A DNA stretch of 18,583 nucleotides from an uncultured Verrucomicrobia subdivision 3 bacterium (lineage in GTDB: Bacteria > Verrucomicrobiota > Verrucomicrobiae > Limisphaerales > CAMLLE01). Below, piece after piece: positions 6,142 through 13,993 of the stretch; the stretch's first letter is position 1, and each line of letters starts with the position of its first letter. The notes beneath the pieces were generated by a model. That model made no database searches. It worked only from the letters and a program-made list of their open reading frames with translations, and was not told where the DNA came from. A program made the position numbers and the translations under genes. The DNA is taken from NCBI GenBank assembly GCA_946480555.1, contig CAMLLE010000008.1, forward strand, positions 1 through 18,583, given 5' to 3'.

Positions 6142-7404
6142 ATGGAAAGTCTCTTGATCAAAGGCGGCGTGCCGTTGCACGGCGATGTCACCATCAGCGG
6201 CGCAAAAAACGCCGTGCTGCCCATCATGGCGGCCACCCTGCTCACCGAAGAACCCTGCGTGATCCGGCGCGTGCCGAATTTGAGCGATGTCCGCTTCATG
6301 GGGCAGATCCTGGAATACCTCGGCGCAACCGTGCAATTCAAGGGCGACTCCGTCCGTATTCAGGCCCGCAAAGTCAAAGCGTCGGCCGATTACGATCTCG
6401 TTCGAAAAATGCGCGGCTCCATCTGCATAATGGGCCCGCTGCTCGGACGCCTGAAGCAGGCGACCGTCTCGCTGCCCGGCGGCTGCGTCATCGGCGCGCG
6501 TCCCATCAATCTTCACTTGAAAGGATTCGAAGCGCTCGGCGCGAAGATTCGGATCGCGAGCGGCTATGTTGAAGCCCGCGCACGCAAGCTCGCCGGCTCT
6601 GCCATGTTCCTTGGTGGACGTTCCGGGTCCACTGTTCTGGGAACCGCAAATGTCATGATGGCCGCAACCTTGGCGGAAGGCGTGACGGTAATTGAAAGCG
6701 CCGCATGCGAACCGGAAGTGGTTGATCTCGCGAATTTCCTGATCGCCATGGGCGCAAAGATCTCGGGTGCCGGCAGTCCCACCATCACCATCACCGGCGT
6801 CAAAGCGTTGCACGGTGCGGAGCATGAAGTCATTCCGGATCGCATAGAAACGGCCACTTACGCCATTGCCGCGGCTGCCACGGGGGGCGAAATAACGCTT
6901 CACGGCGCGCGCGCCGACCATTTGCACGCCATTTTCGACAAGCTGAAGGACGCTGGGGTCCGCATCGAACGCAAAGCCACGGCGATCACCGTGAGCCGCG
7001 GACGCACGTTGAAACCGGTGGATGTCACCACGCTGCCTTACTCGGGATTTCCAACCGATGCGCAGGCGCAAATCATGGCGTTGATGACGCTCGCCCCAGG
7101 CATCAGCATCATCACCGAGCGCATCTTCGAATCGCGCTTCATGCATGTGAGCGAACTGTGCCGGCTCGGAGCTGAAATTGAAATTGAAGGGCCAAGCGCA
7201 ATCGTGAAGGGCGGAAAACCACTCAGCGGCGCGCCCGTGATGGCGAGTGATCTGCGCGCGTCGGCGGCGCTGGTAATCGCCGGGCTTGCGGCGAAAGGTT
7301 CGACCCAAGTGAACCGGGTATACCATTTGGACCGCGGTTACGAAGCGATGGATGAAAAGCTCCGCAAGCTTGGTGCCCGAATCCAGCGCGTTGAGGAGAC
7401 ATGA
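6142..7404 (+). CDS. murA: UDP-N-acetylglucosamine 1-carboxyvinyltransferase
   Basis: MurA transfers enolpyruvate from PEP to UDP-GlcNAc, the first committed step of peptidoglycan synthesis, in the cytoplasm. The 420 residues match the family. Catalytic Lys22 (SGAKNAVLPI) and Cys115 (LPGGCVIGARP) fall at the same numbers as in the E. coli enzyme. Cys at 115 predicts sensitivity to fosfomycin, unlike Asp variants. Other marks are GRSGSTVLGTANVMMAA, FPTDAQAQ with the conserved Asp, and DRGYE near the end. The ATG at 6142 begins the recognisable protein; in-frame upstream codons only translate the preceding repeat. The stop overlaps the next start as ATGA. Confidence 0.97.
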   Translation: MESLLIKGGVPLHGDVTISGAKNAVLPIMAATLLTEEPCVIRRVPNLSDVRFMGQILEYLGATVQFKGDSVRIQARKVKASADYDLVRKMRGSICIMGPLLGRLKQATVSLPGGCVIGARPINLHLKGFEALGAKIRIASGYVEARARKLAGSAMFLGGRSGSTVLGTANVMMAATLAEGVTVIESAACEPEVVDLANFLIAMGAKISGAGSPTITITGVKALHGAEHEVIPDRIETATYAIAAAATGGEITLHGARADHLHAIFDKLKDAGVRIERKATAITVSRGRTLKPVDVTTLPYSGFPTDAQAQIMALMTLAPGISIITERIFESRFMHVSELCRLGAEIEIEGPSAIVKGGKPLSGAPVMASDLRASAALVIAGLAAKGSTQVNRVYHLDRGYEAMDEKLRKLGARIQRVEET

Positions 7405-7808
7405 ACACGAAGCTGATCGGTGCAATCATCATCGCGCTGATCCTGTTCGGCGGCTGGAGCCTGTATCAGTATTGGGAAACATTTCAGGAAAGGAAGGAAG
7501 TCGAGCAGCGCGAGAACGCGGCGCGGAACGTTTCGCCCGATCAACTTCCTGGCGTGCCACACGAGCTGATTCCATCACTGGACGCCGCGCGGAAACAAGG
7601 ATCGCATGCAATGCAGAACTGGCTGAAAACCTATTCGCGCGTCATCGCCGATCCGCGGAAGGCGTGGATTGAGCTCGATTATTGCGGGATGATTTACCGG
7701 GACGACCCACGCGAGGCGCGTCGGATTTTTGCGGAAGTCAAAGCGCGCACGCCCGTCACCTCGCCTGTCTGGCCCCGTATTCAGGATCTCCAGAAGACTT
7801 ACGAGTGA
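7401..7808 (+). CDS. Membrane-anchored protein of unknown function, 135 residues
   Basis: Residues about 4-22 (KLIGAIIIALILFGGWSLY) form one membrane span with no cleavage-like site. The remainder is soluble and helical, with a Glu/Arg-rich stretch at 28-43 that may be coiled. The C-terminal part, LDAARKQGSHAMQNWLKTY and DDPREARRIFAEVKART, reads like helical hairpins. I do not recognise the family. It overlaps murA by four bases, so it is translationally coupled to murA. This hints at an envelope role, though the coupling is the only evidence. The N-terminal anchor with a soluble domain outside the membrane is the likely topology. Confidence 0.82.
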   Translation: MNTKLIGAIIIALILFGGWSLYQYWETFQERKEVEQRENAARNVSPDQLPGVPHELIPSLDAARKQGSHAMQNWLKTYSRVIADPRKAWIELDYCGMIYRDDPREARRIFAEVKARTPVTSPVWPRIQDLQKTYE

Positions 7809-7827
7809 CGGAGTCGGAAACATTCAA

Positions 7828-7843
7828 CGACGAACGTTCGTCG
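7828..7843. repeat. 16-bp perfect palindrome in a convergent spacer
   Basis: CGACGAACGTTCGTCG is exactly self-complementary. CATT (7821-7824) and AATG (7844-7847) extend the pairing after a three-base bulge. It sits between the ends of two convergent genes, where a bidirectional transcription stop would be expected, but no T-run flanks it on either strand. A protein-binding dyad is the alternative. Confidence 0.55.
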
Positions 7844-7895
7844 AATGCGAGGCGGAGCAGGGCTTAAACCTCTCGCCTTCGCCGCGACCTTTCGA

Positions 7896-8423
7896 TCATC
7901 GCGGCATTTCTGCCCAGCGCGCAAACAGCCACAACAGGTCGGCCAGACGATTGAGATAGACGACGATTTCGGGATTTCTCAAGTCATCGGCCGGCAGCGC
8001 GCAAACCTGTCGTTCAGCACGGCGGCAGACGGTTCGCGCGACATCCAGCGTCGCGGCAGACAGGTTCGAGCCCGGCGTGGCCCAGCCTTTGAAGGAGACA
8101 TTCTGCGCTTCGATTTCCTTCACCAGCGTTTCCAAATGCGCGGTCATCTCCGGTTTCACCAGCGGGTAACCGTCTTTAGCGTAGCGCTCCAAATCCTCAG
8201 TCGCGGTCGCCAGTTCGCCCATCACGGTCACGAGCTGCTTCTGAATCGAGAGCAGATTATCGCGAACAAAATCGTGCGCAGCTGAAGCGCGCGCCAGGCC
8301 GAGCGCGGCGTTCAACTCATCCACTGCCCCGTATGCTTCCACGCGCGGATGCGTCTTTGGCACCCGGCGTCCATACATCAAAGCCGTCGTCCCTTTGTCG
8401 CCGGTTTTCGTAACGATGCTCAC
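7896..8423 (-). CDS. pduO: PduO-type ATP:cob(I)alamin adenosyltransferase
   Basis: This enzyme transfers the adenosyl group of ATP to cob(I)alamin or cobinamide, making the coenzyme B12 form used by enzymes such as methylmalonyl-CoA mutase. The protein is a 175-residue helical bundle, close to the usual 180-190. Family marks are TKTGDKGTT at 5-13 (ATP binding), VEAYGAVDELNA at 28-39, RTVCRRAER at 130-138 and YLNRLADLLW at 157-166. I chose the GTG at 8423 because it gives the standard MSIVTKTGDKG opening. An upstream ATG at 8489 would add residues translated from an A/G-rich spacer repeat. No B12-dependent enzyme or other cobalamin gene is in the window, so the use of the product is unknown. 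Confidence 0.93.
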   Translation of the reverse strand: MSIVTKTGDKGTTALMYGRRVPKTHPRVEAYGAVDELNAALGLARASAAHDFVRDNLLSIQKQLVTVMGELATATEDLERYAKDGYPLVKPEMTAHLETLVKEIEAQNVSFKGWATPGSNLSAATLDVARTVCRRAERQVCALPADDLRNPEIVVYLNRLADLLWLFARWAEMPR

Positions 8424-8512
8424 GGCGCCGAGGCTAAAGCGGAAAATGGGAAAGCGGAAAGCCGAAATGATCTCGCATCCGGATCGCAATGCGAAATGGA
8501 GATTCGGCTGTA

Positions 8513-8541
8513 TTGCGTTTCGCAGATTGCTGGCCTAGCCT
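8513..8541 (+). promoter_or_regulatory. Possible sigma70-type promoter for the LapA-like gene
   Basis: TTGCGT and TAGCCT are separated by 17 bases. The -10 match is weak. A start seven bases beyond it would leave a leader of only about five bases, which fits the lack of a Shine-Dalgarno sequence before 8554. Confidence 0.25.
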
Positions 8542-8553
8542 CGCGCCACGTTT

Positions 8554-8793
8554 ATGAATCCCAAGCTGCTGCTGAAAACCTTGTTCCTGATCGCGATTCT
8601 TTCGCTGCTGGTGCTGATGGGAATGAACAATCGGCAGACCGTGCGGCTCTCGCTTCCTCCGCTCCTTCCCAAGACTCAGGAACTGCCGGCGGCGCTGATG
8701 TATTTCGGGTTTTTCGCCGTCGGCGTCCTGACCGGGACAGTTCTCACGGCTGGCGGCGGCAAGCGCGGTGGCGGCAAAAGCAAGTCTGAGTAA
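8554..8793 (+). CDS. LapA-like (DUF1049) small two-span inner-membrane protein
   Basis: The 79-residue protein has two hydrophobic spans: about residues 5-24 (LLLKTLFLIAILSLLVLMGM) and about 46-67 (ALMYFGFFAVGVLTGTVLTA). They are joined by NNRQTVRLSLPPLLPKTQELP. The NNRQTVRLSL link after the first span and the Gly-rich second span are typical of the LapA/DUF1049 family, known in enteric bacteria for a role in lipopolysaccharide assembly control. The C-terminus is a short Gly/Lys tail (GGGKRGGGKSKSE), cytoplasmic by the positive-inside rule. It diverges from the adenosyltransferase gene and converges on the amidase. The family call is good; the function in this organism is not known. Confidence 0.82.
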   Translation: MNPKLLLKTLFLIAILSLLVLMGMNNRQTVRLSLPPLLPKTQELPAALMYFGFFAVGVLTGTVLTAGGGKRGGGKSKSE

Positions 8794-8863
8794 ACGCTCG
8801 AACGCAGTGCCTCAGGCGAAAGATTCAACAACAAACATTCAACGCTGAACATTCAGGGTAGAA

Positions 8864-8945
8864 TTGCCTGGTCAGGCAACCCCGCGCTTAAAGTGCGGAA
8901 GGCGCGATTTGGAACTTTTAAATGCGAATGCCCAGGGCCGGGCAT
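8864..8945. repeat. Three consecutive hairpins in a convergent spacer
   Basis: In 82 bases there are three dyads. TTGCCTG-GT-CAGGCAA is at 8864-8879. CCGCGCTT (8882-8889) pairs with AAGTGCGG (8891-8898) with one mismatch. ATGCCC-AGGGCC-GGGCAT is at 8928-8945. The spacer (8794-9002) lies between the ends of the LapA-like gene and the amidase. No T-run follows any of the hairpins, so they are not classical terminators, though they could still stop or stabilise transcripts. Confidence 0.5.
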
Positions 8946-9002
8946 ACCTACCGTCGGGTTCTTCACATCGCGTGAGAAATCCCCTCCGCTCCGCGCGCCT
9001 TG

Positions 9003-9980
9003 CTATCGTTGGACCGCGTTGCGATAGGCAATGATTCCATCGGCAATTGCCCGCGCCATTTGCCGGCGATATGCAGAATCCGCGATCCGTTTGGCCTCGG
9101 TCGGATTCGACATGAAACCGCCTTCCACCAGGATCGCCGGCATGCGCGCCAGTTGCAGGACCTTGAATCGCGCGCGCTTCACACCGCGATCTTCCGCCGA
9201 TAATTTTTTCACCAGCGCACGTTGGACCTGATATGCCAGAAGCATGCTGCGATCGTTTTCCTTGTTGCCCGTCACCCAGCGCGTGTCGCCCTGTCCGCCG
9301 GAATTCGACGAGAAGGCGCCCGCCGGCGTGAGGCAATAAGTCTCCACGCCTTTCACCGCTTTCGATGCCGCAAATGCGTTGAAGTGCAGACTCACGAACA
9401 GGTCAGCGCCACGGCGATTGGCCAGCTCGACGCGCGGCGGCAGGTCAATGAACACATCGCTGCTGCGCGTCATGATCACTTCAAAGCCCGCCTGGCGAAG
9501 GTAATTTCGAATTTCTTGCGCGAGCGGCAGCGTGTATTTCTTTTCGATCTGGTAGCCGCGGCCGTTGCCGGGATCTTTGCCGCCATGGCCGGCATCGAGG
9601 CAAATGGTCCGCACCTTTTGCCCGGCTGGAATCTTGCGCGGCACGAGCAAGGGATCGAGCGTTTGATCAATGTCCAGTTGCGCGACGTAAGCTTTGCCGC
9701 GTTCCACGTGGATCGCGGTGGTGAGCACCAGTTGAACGCCGTTGAAAGTCATTCGCGTCCGGTCTTTGCGCGGATCGGTGCTGAAGACGAGCCGCGCAGT
9801 GCGGTTGCTCAGGATGAGCGACGTGTTGAAGCGATTCTGAACGGAGAAGTTTTTCGTGCGTGCCCAATCGTCAAGACGCACGTACTTGGGTCGGACGGAT
9901 CGCGCGGCGGGAGCTGAGACGGCAGAGAATTGGAACCATCCCAGCGCCAGCAAGCACAGCAGCAGCCGGGCGAATTTCAT
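9003..9980 (-). CDS. Exported N-acetylmuramoyl-L-alanine amidase (Amidase_3)
   Basis: This zinc amidase cuts the amide bond between muramic acid and the stem peptide in peptidoglycan and acts outside the cytoplasmic membrane. The 325-residue precursor starts with a signal peptide (MKFARLLLCLLALGWFQFSA, cleavage likely near VSA-AP at 23). Residues about 32-112 are a beta-rich region resembling copper-amine-oxidase-N-type or AMIN-type wall-binding domains. Amidase_3 covers about 124-322. Expected zinc and catalytic residues are present: His132 (DAGHGGKDPG), Glu146 (YQIEKKY), His199 (SLHFNAF) and Glu286 (LVEGGFMSN). The ATG at 9980 gives a normal signal peptide; an upstream in-frame ATG at 10079 would run into the gltA promoter region. 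It is divergent from gltA. Confidence 0.93.
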   Translation of the reverse strand: MKFARLLLCLLALGWFQFSAVSAPAARSVRPKYVRLDDWARTKNFSVQNRFNTSLILSNRTARLVFSTDPRKDRTRMTFNGVQLVLTTAIHVERGKAYVAQLDIDQTLDPLLVPRKIPAGQKVRTICLDAGHGGKDPGNGRGYQIEKKYTLPLAQEIRNYLRQAGFEVIMTRSSDVFIDLPPRVELANRRGADLFVSLHFNAFAASKAVKGVETYCLTPAGAFSSNSGGQGDTRWVTGNKENDRSMLLAYQVQRALVKKLSAEDRGVKRARFKVLQLARMPAILVEGGFMSNPTEAKRIADSAYRRQMARAIADGIIAYRNAVQR

Positions 9981-10034
9981 GCGGGCGAATCTGCATTTGC
10001 ATGAAAAGTATTTCAAGAGAATTGGGAATTCTGA

Positions 10035-10063
10035 TTGCGAGGCTGTATTTGCTCCCATATTTT
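10035..10063 (+). promoter_or_regulatory. Probable sigma70-type promoter for gltA
   Basis: TTGCGA (10035-10040) and TATTTT (10058-10063) are exactly 17 bases apart in the amidase-gltA divergent spacer. A start near 10070 gives a leader of about 36 bases containing GAAGGAAG. Each hexamer matches consensus at four of six positions. Confidence 0.45.
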
Positions 10064-10105
10064 TTTCAGCCATACGCATCAGCAGAAGGAAGCTTCATTG
10101 ACTTT

Positions 10106-11398
10106 ATGGACAACACGGCCGAACTGAAAATCGACGGAAAAACCTATTCACTGCCGACGCTTCGCGGCACTGAAGACGAACGTGCGATTGATGTCTCCGC
10201 GTTGCGCAGCGAGACCGGCTACATCACGCTGGACGACGGCTACGGCAACACTGGCTCGTGCAAAAGCGCCATCACTTTCATCGACGGTGAAAAAGGAATT
10301 CTCCGTTATCGCGGCATTCCGATCGAGGAACTCGCCGAGAAATCCACCTTTGTGGAGGTGGCGCACCTGCTGATTTTTGGCAATCTGCCTTCGAGTTCGG
10401 AGCTTCGGCGTTTCTCGGATTTGCTCACGAGCAACGAGCTGCTTCATGAAAACATGAAGCACCATTTCCAAGGTTTCCCCGCGACCGCGCATCCGATGGC
10501 GATCCTGTCGTCGATGATCAACGCCGCCAGCTGCTTTTATCCCGAGCTGTTGCATTCGGACACGATGCGCGCGCATTTCGAAGTGGAAACGGCGCGGCTG
10601 CTGTCCCAGGTCCGCACCATCGCTGCATTCGCCTACCGTCAATCGCGCGGGCTGCCGGTGATTTATCCCAAGCCAGAGCTGAAGTACACAGCGAACTTCC
10701 TGCACATGATGTTCTCGCTGCCGTATCAGGATTACGAATTGAAGCCGGAAGTGGTGAAGGCGCTCGATCTGATTTTCCTGCTGCACGCCGATCACGAGCA
10801 GAACTGCTCCACCTCCACCGTCCGCATGGTGGCCTCCAGCCGCGCGAATCTCTTCGCGAGCTGCGCCGCCGGCGTGTGCGCGCTCTGGGGGCCGCTGCAC
10901 GGCGGTGCCAACCAGGCCGTGCTGGAAATGCTGGAAGAGATCCATCAATCCGGCGACGACGGCTCGAAGTTCATCACGGCTGCCAAGGACAAGAACAGCG
11001 GCAAACGCCTCATGGGTTTCGGCCATCGCGTTTACAAGAACTACGATCCGCGCGCGAAGATCATCAAGAAAGCCTGCGACGAGGTTCTGGATAAATTGAA
11101 GGTGAACGATCCGTTGCTGGACATCGCGAAGAAGCTGGAGGAAGCGGCGCTGAAGGAATCTTACTTCGTCGAGCGCAAGCTGTATCCCAATGTCGATTTC
11201 TACAGCGGCATCATCATGCGTGCGCTGGGCATTCCGCTGGAAATGTTCACCGTCATCTTCGCCATCGGCCGCATGCCGGGCTGGATCGCGAACTACAAGG
11301 AAGTGATGGAAGACAAAACCGCCCGCATTTACCGGCCGCGCCAGGTTTACGTCGGACCCACGGTGAATCACTACACATCGATCAAGGATCGGAAGTAA
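10106..11398 (+). CDS. gltA: Citrate synthase (hexameric, type II-like)
   Basis: Citrate synthase condenses oxaloacetate and acetyl-CoA, the entry step of the TCA cycle. The 430 residues match the larger bacterial type. Catalytic residues are His265 (GPLHGGANQAV), His307 (MGFGHRVYKNYDPRA) and Asp364 (NVDFYSG), one to two residues from the E. coli numbering. An N-terminal beta domain (about 1-60) with GYGNTGSCKSAITFIDGEKGI is typical of type II. HADHEQNCSTSTVRMV at 227-242 is another strong signature. The ATG at 10106 follows AGAAGGAAG at 10084-10092, a purine-rich site placed somewhat far. Frame continues upstream without a better start. sucC follows after a terminator-like hairpin, so gltA may be partly separated from it in expression. 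Confidence 0.96.
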   Translation: MDNTAELKIDGKTYSLPTLRGTEDERAIDVSALRSETGYITLDDGYGNTGSCKSAITFIDGEKGILRYRGIPIEELAEKSTFVEVAHLLIFGNLPSSSELRRFSDLLTSNELLHENMKHHFQGFPATAHPMAILSSMINAASCFYPELLHSDTMRAHFEVETARLLSQVRTIAAFAYRQSRGLPVIYPKPELKYTANFLHMMFSLPYQDYELKPEVVKALDLIFLLHADHEQNCSTSTVRMVASSRANLFASCAAGVCALWGPLHGGANQAVLEMLEEIHQSGDDGSKFITAAKDKNSGKRLMGFGHRVYKNYDPRAKIIKKACDEVLDKLKVNDPLLDIAKKLEEAALKESYFVERKLYPNVDFYSGIIMRALGIPLEMFTVIFAIGRMPGWIANYKEVMEDKTARIYRPRQVYVGPTVNHYTSIKDRK

Positions 11399-11422
11399 CC
11401 GTTCGAACGGTTGTCACCGTTC
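11399..11422. repeat. Overlapping palindromes after gltA
   Basis: CCGTTCGAACGG (11399-11410) is a perfect 12-bp palindrome starting at the base after the gltA stop. GAACGGT (11405-11411) also pairs with ACCGTTC (11416-11422) across TGTC. The two share bases and cannot both form, a layout that could switch structures or reflect a degenerate repeat. Confidence 0.55.
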
Positions 11423-11433
11423 CAAGCATTTTC

Positions 11434-11463
11434 GGGACGGCGAAATGCCGTCCCTAAGTTTTT
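11434..11463 (+). terminator. Intrinsic terminator or attenuator between gltA and sucC
   Basis: GGGACGGC (11434-11441) pairs with GCCGTCCC (11447-11454) across GAAAT. TAAG and five T residues (11459-11463) follow. The stem is GC-rich and perfect. It ends only six bases before the sucC ATG, so if transcription reads through, the hairpin would also crowd the sucC ribosome site. Confidence 0.65.
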
Positions 11464-11469
11464 GAAGAT

Positions 11470-12681
11470 ATGAATATTCACGAGTACCAAGCCCGGCAGC
11501 TGCTGGGGCAGTTCGGCGTTTCCTTTCCGCCAGGAGATGTTTGCGACAAGCCGGAGACCGCAAAAGCCATCGGGGAAAAGCTGTTTGCCGAAGGCGCCAA
11601 GCTGGTCGTCGTAAAGTCGCAGGTTCATTCCGGCGGCCGCGGCAAGGGCACTTTCAAGAGCGGATTCAAGGGCGGCGTCAAACTGGTCAAAACCGCCGAC
11701 GAGGTTTTTGAGATGGCGAAAGCGATGCTCGGCAATGTGCTCGTCACAAAGCAAACCGGCGCTGAAGGCCGGCTCGTCAGCAAGGTGCTCGTCGCCAGCG
11801 CACCGGAAATTCAGAAGGAACTTTATCTCGCGGTGCTGCTCGATCGCGCCAATTCGCGCCCCTTGATCATGGTCAGCACCGAAGGCGGCATGGACATTGA
11901 GGAAGTCGCTGAGAAAACGCCGGAAAAGATCGTCAAGGAATACATCGATCCAGCCGTTGGCCTTTATCCCTATCAGGCGCGCAAGCTCGCGACGGCGCTC
12001 GGCCTGAGCGGAGATTTGATCGGCCAGGCGGCAAAGCTGATCTCTGGCGTTTACAAGACATGGTGGGAATGCGACGCGTCGCTCGTGGAAATCAATCCGC
12101 TTTGCATCTGCAAAGGAAACGACGGCAAGCAGGTTCTGTTCGCGGTCGATGCGAAGATCGGTTTCGACGACAACGCGTTGTATCGGCATCCGAACGTTCA
12201 AGCCATGCGCGACCTCGCTGAGGAAGCGCCGCTCGAAATAGAAGCCAGCAAATACAGCCTGAACTACATCAAGCTCGATGGCAGCATCGCCTGTCTCGTG
12301 AACGGCGCCGGTCTGGCGATGGCCACCATGGACATCATCCAGCATTTCGGTGGAATGCCGGCAAACTTCCTGGACGTCGGCGGCGGCGCCAGCAAGGAAC
12401 AAGTCACGGCGGCGTTCAAAATCATTCTTCAAGATCCGAACGTGAAGGGGATTTTGGTGAACATTTTCGGCGGCATCATGGATTGCAACGTGATTGCCAC
12501 CGGCATCGTTGCTGCCGTGAAGGAAACCGGATTGAAGCTGCCGCTCGTCGTTCGACTGGAAGGCAACAATGTTGAAGCCGGCAAGAAGACATTGTCGGAA
12601 TCCGGATTGACGCTGATCACTGGCGACACAATGGCAGACGCCGCGCAGAAGGTTGTAGCCGCTGTGAAAGCCGCGCGCTAA
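11470..12681 (+). CDS. sucC: Succinyl-CoA synthetase (ADP-forming), beta subunit
   Basis: SucC pairs with SucD to make succinate and ATP (or GTP) from succinyl-CoA. It carries the ATP-grasp nucleotide site. The 403 residues are slightly above the usual 386-390. Marks are [12 protein letters not shown] at the start, [14 protein letters not shown] (ATP-grasp loop), LVEINPL, the [15 protein letters not shown] segment, [18 protein letters not shown] and [14 protein letters not shown]. The ATG at 11470 begins the standard sequence; the Shine-Dalgarno sequence is weak (GAAG five bases away). The stop is three bases before the start of a VOC protein, with sucD beyond that. So the two subunit genes are not adjacent, which is unusual. 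Confidence 0.96.
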   Translation: MNIHEYQARQLLGQFGVSFPPGDVCDKPETAKAIGEKLFAEGAKLVVVKSQVHSGGRGKGTFKSGFKGGVKLVKTADEVFEMAKAMLGNVLVTKQTGAEGRLVSKVLVASAPEIQKELYLAVLLDRANSRPLIMVSTEGGMDIEEVAEKTPEKIVKEYIDPAVGLYPYQARKLATALGLSGDLIGQAAKLISGVYKTWWECDASLVEINPLCICKGNDGKQVLFAVDAKIGFDDNALYRHPNVQAMRDLAEEAPLEIEASKYSLNYIKLDGSIACLVNGAGLAMATMDIIQHFGGMPANFLDVGGGASKEQVTAAFKIILQDPNVKGILVNIFGGIMDCNVIATGIVAAVKETGLKLPLVVRLEGNNVEAGKKTLSESGLTLITGDTMADAAQKVVAAVKAAR

Positions 12682-12684
12682 CGC

Positions 12685-13056
12685 ATGATCAAAGTCACTG
12701 AACTTGCATTCTGCTGCTACGCCGTCACGGACATGGCGCGGGCGCGCGCATTCTACGAAGGCGTGCTTGGCCTCAAACCAACCAGCGTCTTTGATGGTGG
12801 CGAAAATAAGTTCGTGGAATACGAATTCGGTCCTTACGCGCTGGCGATCGGTTCATCACCCTTCTTCAAACCGAATCCCGACGGCTGCAGCGCAGCGTTG
12901 GAAGTGGAGAACTTCGATGAAGCCATCGCTCACCTGAAAGCGCAGAATGTGAAGTTTCGGATGGAGCCGTTTCCGACGCCCGTTTGCCAGATGGCGATGA
13001 TCCACGATCCGGACGGCAACACCCTCTGCATTCACAAGCGCAAGGCAGGTCATTGA
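12685..13056 (+). CDS. VOC-fold (glyoxalase/bleomycin resistance superfamily) protein
   Basis: The 123-residue protein has the two beta-alpha-beta-beta-beta halves of a VOC monomer: ELAFCCYAVTDMARARAFYEGVLGLKP at the N-terminus and SAALEVENFDEAIAHLKAQN with HDPDGNTLCIHK in the second half. Metal-dependent members hold His/Glu at the start of each half and a Glu near the end. Here those positions appear to be Phe9, Ser or Ala near 69 and Cys or Ile near the DPDGN strand, so a normal glyoxalase I or epimerase metal site seems absent. It starts three bases after sucC and ends 33 bases before sucD. Co-transcription is almost certain. The substrate is unknown, and a link to succinyl-CoA metabolism is inference from position only. 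Confidence 0.88.
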   Translation: MIKVTELAFCCYAVTDMARARAFYEGVLGLKPTSVFDGGENKFVEYEFGPYALAIGSSPFFKPNPDGCSAALEVENFDEAIAHLKAQNVKFRMEPFPTPVCQMAMIHDPDGNTLCIHKRKAGH

Positions 13057-13060
13057 AGCC

Positions 13061-13086
13061 AATCGTAAATCGCAAATCGCAAATTT
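13061..13086 (+). repeat. Tandem 7-bp repeat ahead of sucD
   Basis: AATCGTA, AATCGCA and AATCGCA follow each other (13061-13081), then AATTT. The array fills almost all of the 33-bp spacer between the VOC gene and sucD and leaves no recognisable Shine-Dalgarno sequence. The period is the same as that of the unrelated array before sufU. Confidence 0.7.
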
Positions 13087-13089
13087 CTC

Positions 13090-13980
13090 ATGTCTATTCT
13101 CGTTAAACCCACCACCAAGGTCCTGGTTCAGGGCATCACGGGCAGCTTCGGCGCCAAGCACGCGCAGCTTTCGCTCAGTTACGGCACCCAGATCGTCGCG
13201 GGCGTCACGCCGGGCAAAGGCGGACAGAAGTTCGAAAACAAGGTTCCCATTTTCGACACCGTTGCGCAGGCCGTGAAGGAAACCGGCGCCACCGCATCAG
13301 CCATCTTCGTTCCCCCACCCTTCGCTGCTGATGCAATTTTGGAAGGCGTGGACGCCGGGCTCGAACTGGTCGTCTGCATCACGGAAGGCATTCCGGTGCG
13401 TGACATGATCAAGGTAAAGCGCGCCATGGAAGGCAAGGCGACGCGATTGATCGGGCCGAACTGCCCTGGCATCGTCACGCCGGGTGAAGGCAAGGATTCG
13501 CACGGCGGCTGCCGCATTGGAATTTCGCCCGGCTACATTCACAAGAAGGGCAACATCGGCGTGGTTTCGCGCTCGGGCACTTTGACCTACGAAGCGGTCT
13601 GGCAACTCACCTGCCGCGGCGTGGGCCAATCCACATGCGTCGGCATTGGCGGCGATCCGGTGAACGGCACATCGCACCTGGATGTGATCAAGATGTTCAA
13701 TGACGATCCGGAAACACACGGCATCATCATGATCGGTGAGATCGGCGGCAGCGCGGAAGAAGAAGCCGCGGAATGGATCAAGAAGCACTGCAAGAAGCCC
13801 GTCGCGGGATTCATTGCCGGAGCAACCGCCCCTCCCGGACGCCGCATGGGCCACGCCGGTGCGATCGTCAGCGGCGGCAAAGGCACTGCCGCAGCCAAGA
13901 TTGCGGCGTTCAAAGACGCTGGAATCGGTATTGCCGCCACGCCGTCGGAAATGGCGGAGACGCTGTTGAAAATGATGTGA
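13090..13980 (+). CDS. sucD: Succinyl-CoA synthetase (ADP-forming), alpha subunit
   Basis: The alpha subunit binds CoA and carries the phosphorylated histidine. The 296 residues match the family (about 290). Features are the CoA-binding Rossmann domain at the N-terminus ([18 protein letters not shown]), [53 protein letters not shown], and the active-site His255 in [18 protein letters not shown]. The start ATG at 13090 gives the usual [11 protein letters not shown]; no good Shine-Dalgarno sequence is present. It completes the enzyme with sucC, separated by the VOC gene. Translation may depend on coupling with the upstream genes, since the spacer is only a repeat. Confidence 0.96.
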   Translation: MSILVKPTTKVLVQGITGSFGAKHAQLSLSYGTQIVAGVTPGKGGQKFENKVPIFDTVAQAVKETGATASAIFVPPPFAADAILEGVDAGLELVVCITEGIPVRDMIKVKRAMEGKATRLIGPNCPGIVTPGEGKDSHGGCRIGISPGYIHKKGNIGVVSRSGTLTYEAVWQLTCRGVGQSTCVGIGGDPVNGTSHLDVIKMFNDDPETHGIIMIGEIGGSAEEEAAEWIKKHCKKPVAGFIAGATAPPGRRMGHAGAIVSGGKGTAAAKIAAFKDAGIGIAATPSEMAETLLKMM

Positions 13981-13993
13981 ACGCGCGTGACGA

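Noticed and set aside
5953..7425. A 490-codon open frame on the minus strand
   Set aside because: It lies antisense to murA, whose catalytic residues are all present. Its translation is rich in Arg, His and Asp in the pattern produced by reading a GC-rich gene backwards, and no domain is visible.
8424..8489. An upstream ATG for the adenosyltransferase
   Set aside because: The extra residues translate an A/G-rich spacer repeat, and the family normally begins at the TKTGDKGTT segment just after the GTG at 8423.
8872..9336. A 154-codon minus-strand frame overlapping the amidase end
   Set aside because: It overlaps the amidase catalytic region in another frame and the hairpin-rich spacer; the amidase is clearly the real gene.
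9860..10105. An N-terminal extension of citrate synthase by 82 codons
   Set aside because: It would overlap the divergent amidase gene and include its own likely promoter; the family-like sequence begins at 10106.
10148..11371. A 407-codon minus-strand frame
   Set aside because: It is the antisense shadow of citrate synthase, with no recognisable motif and biased composition.
11371..12432. A 353-codon minus-strand frame
   Set aside because: It is antisense to sucC, a well-supported gene.
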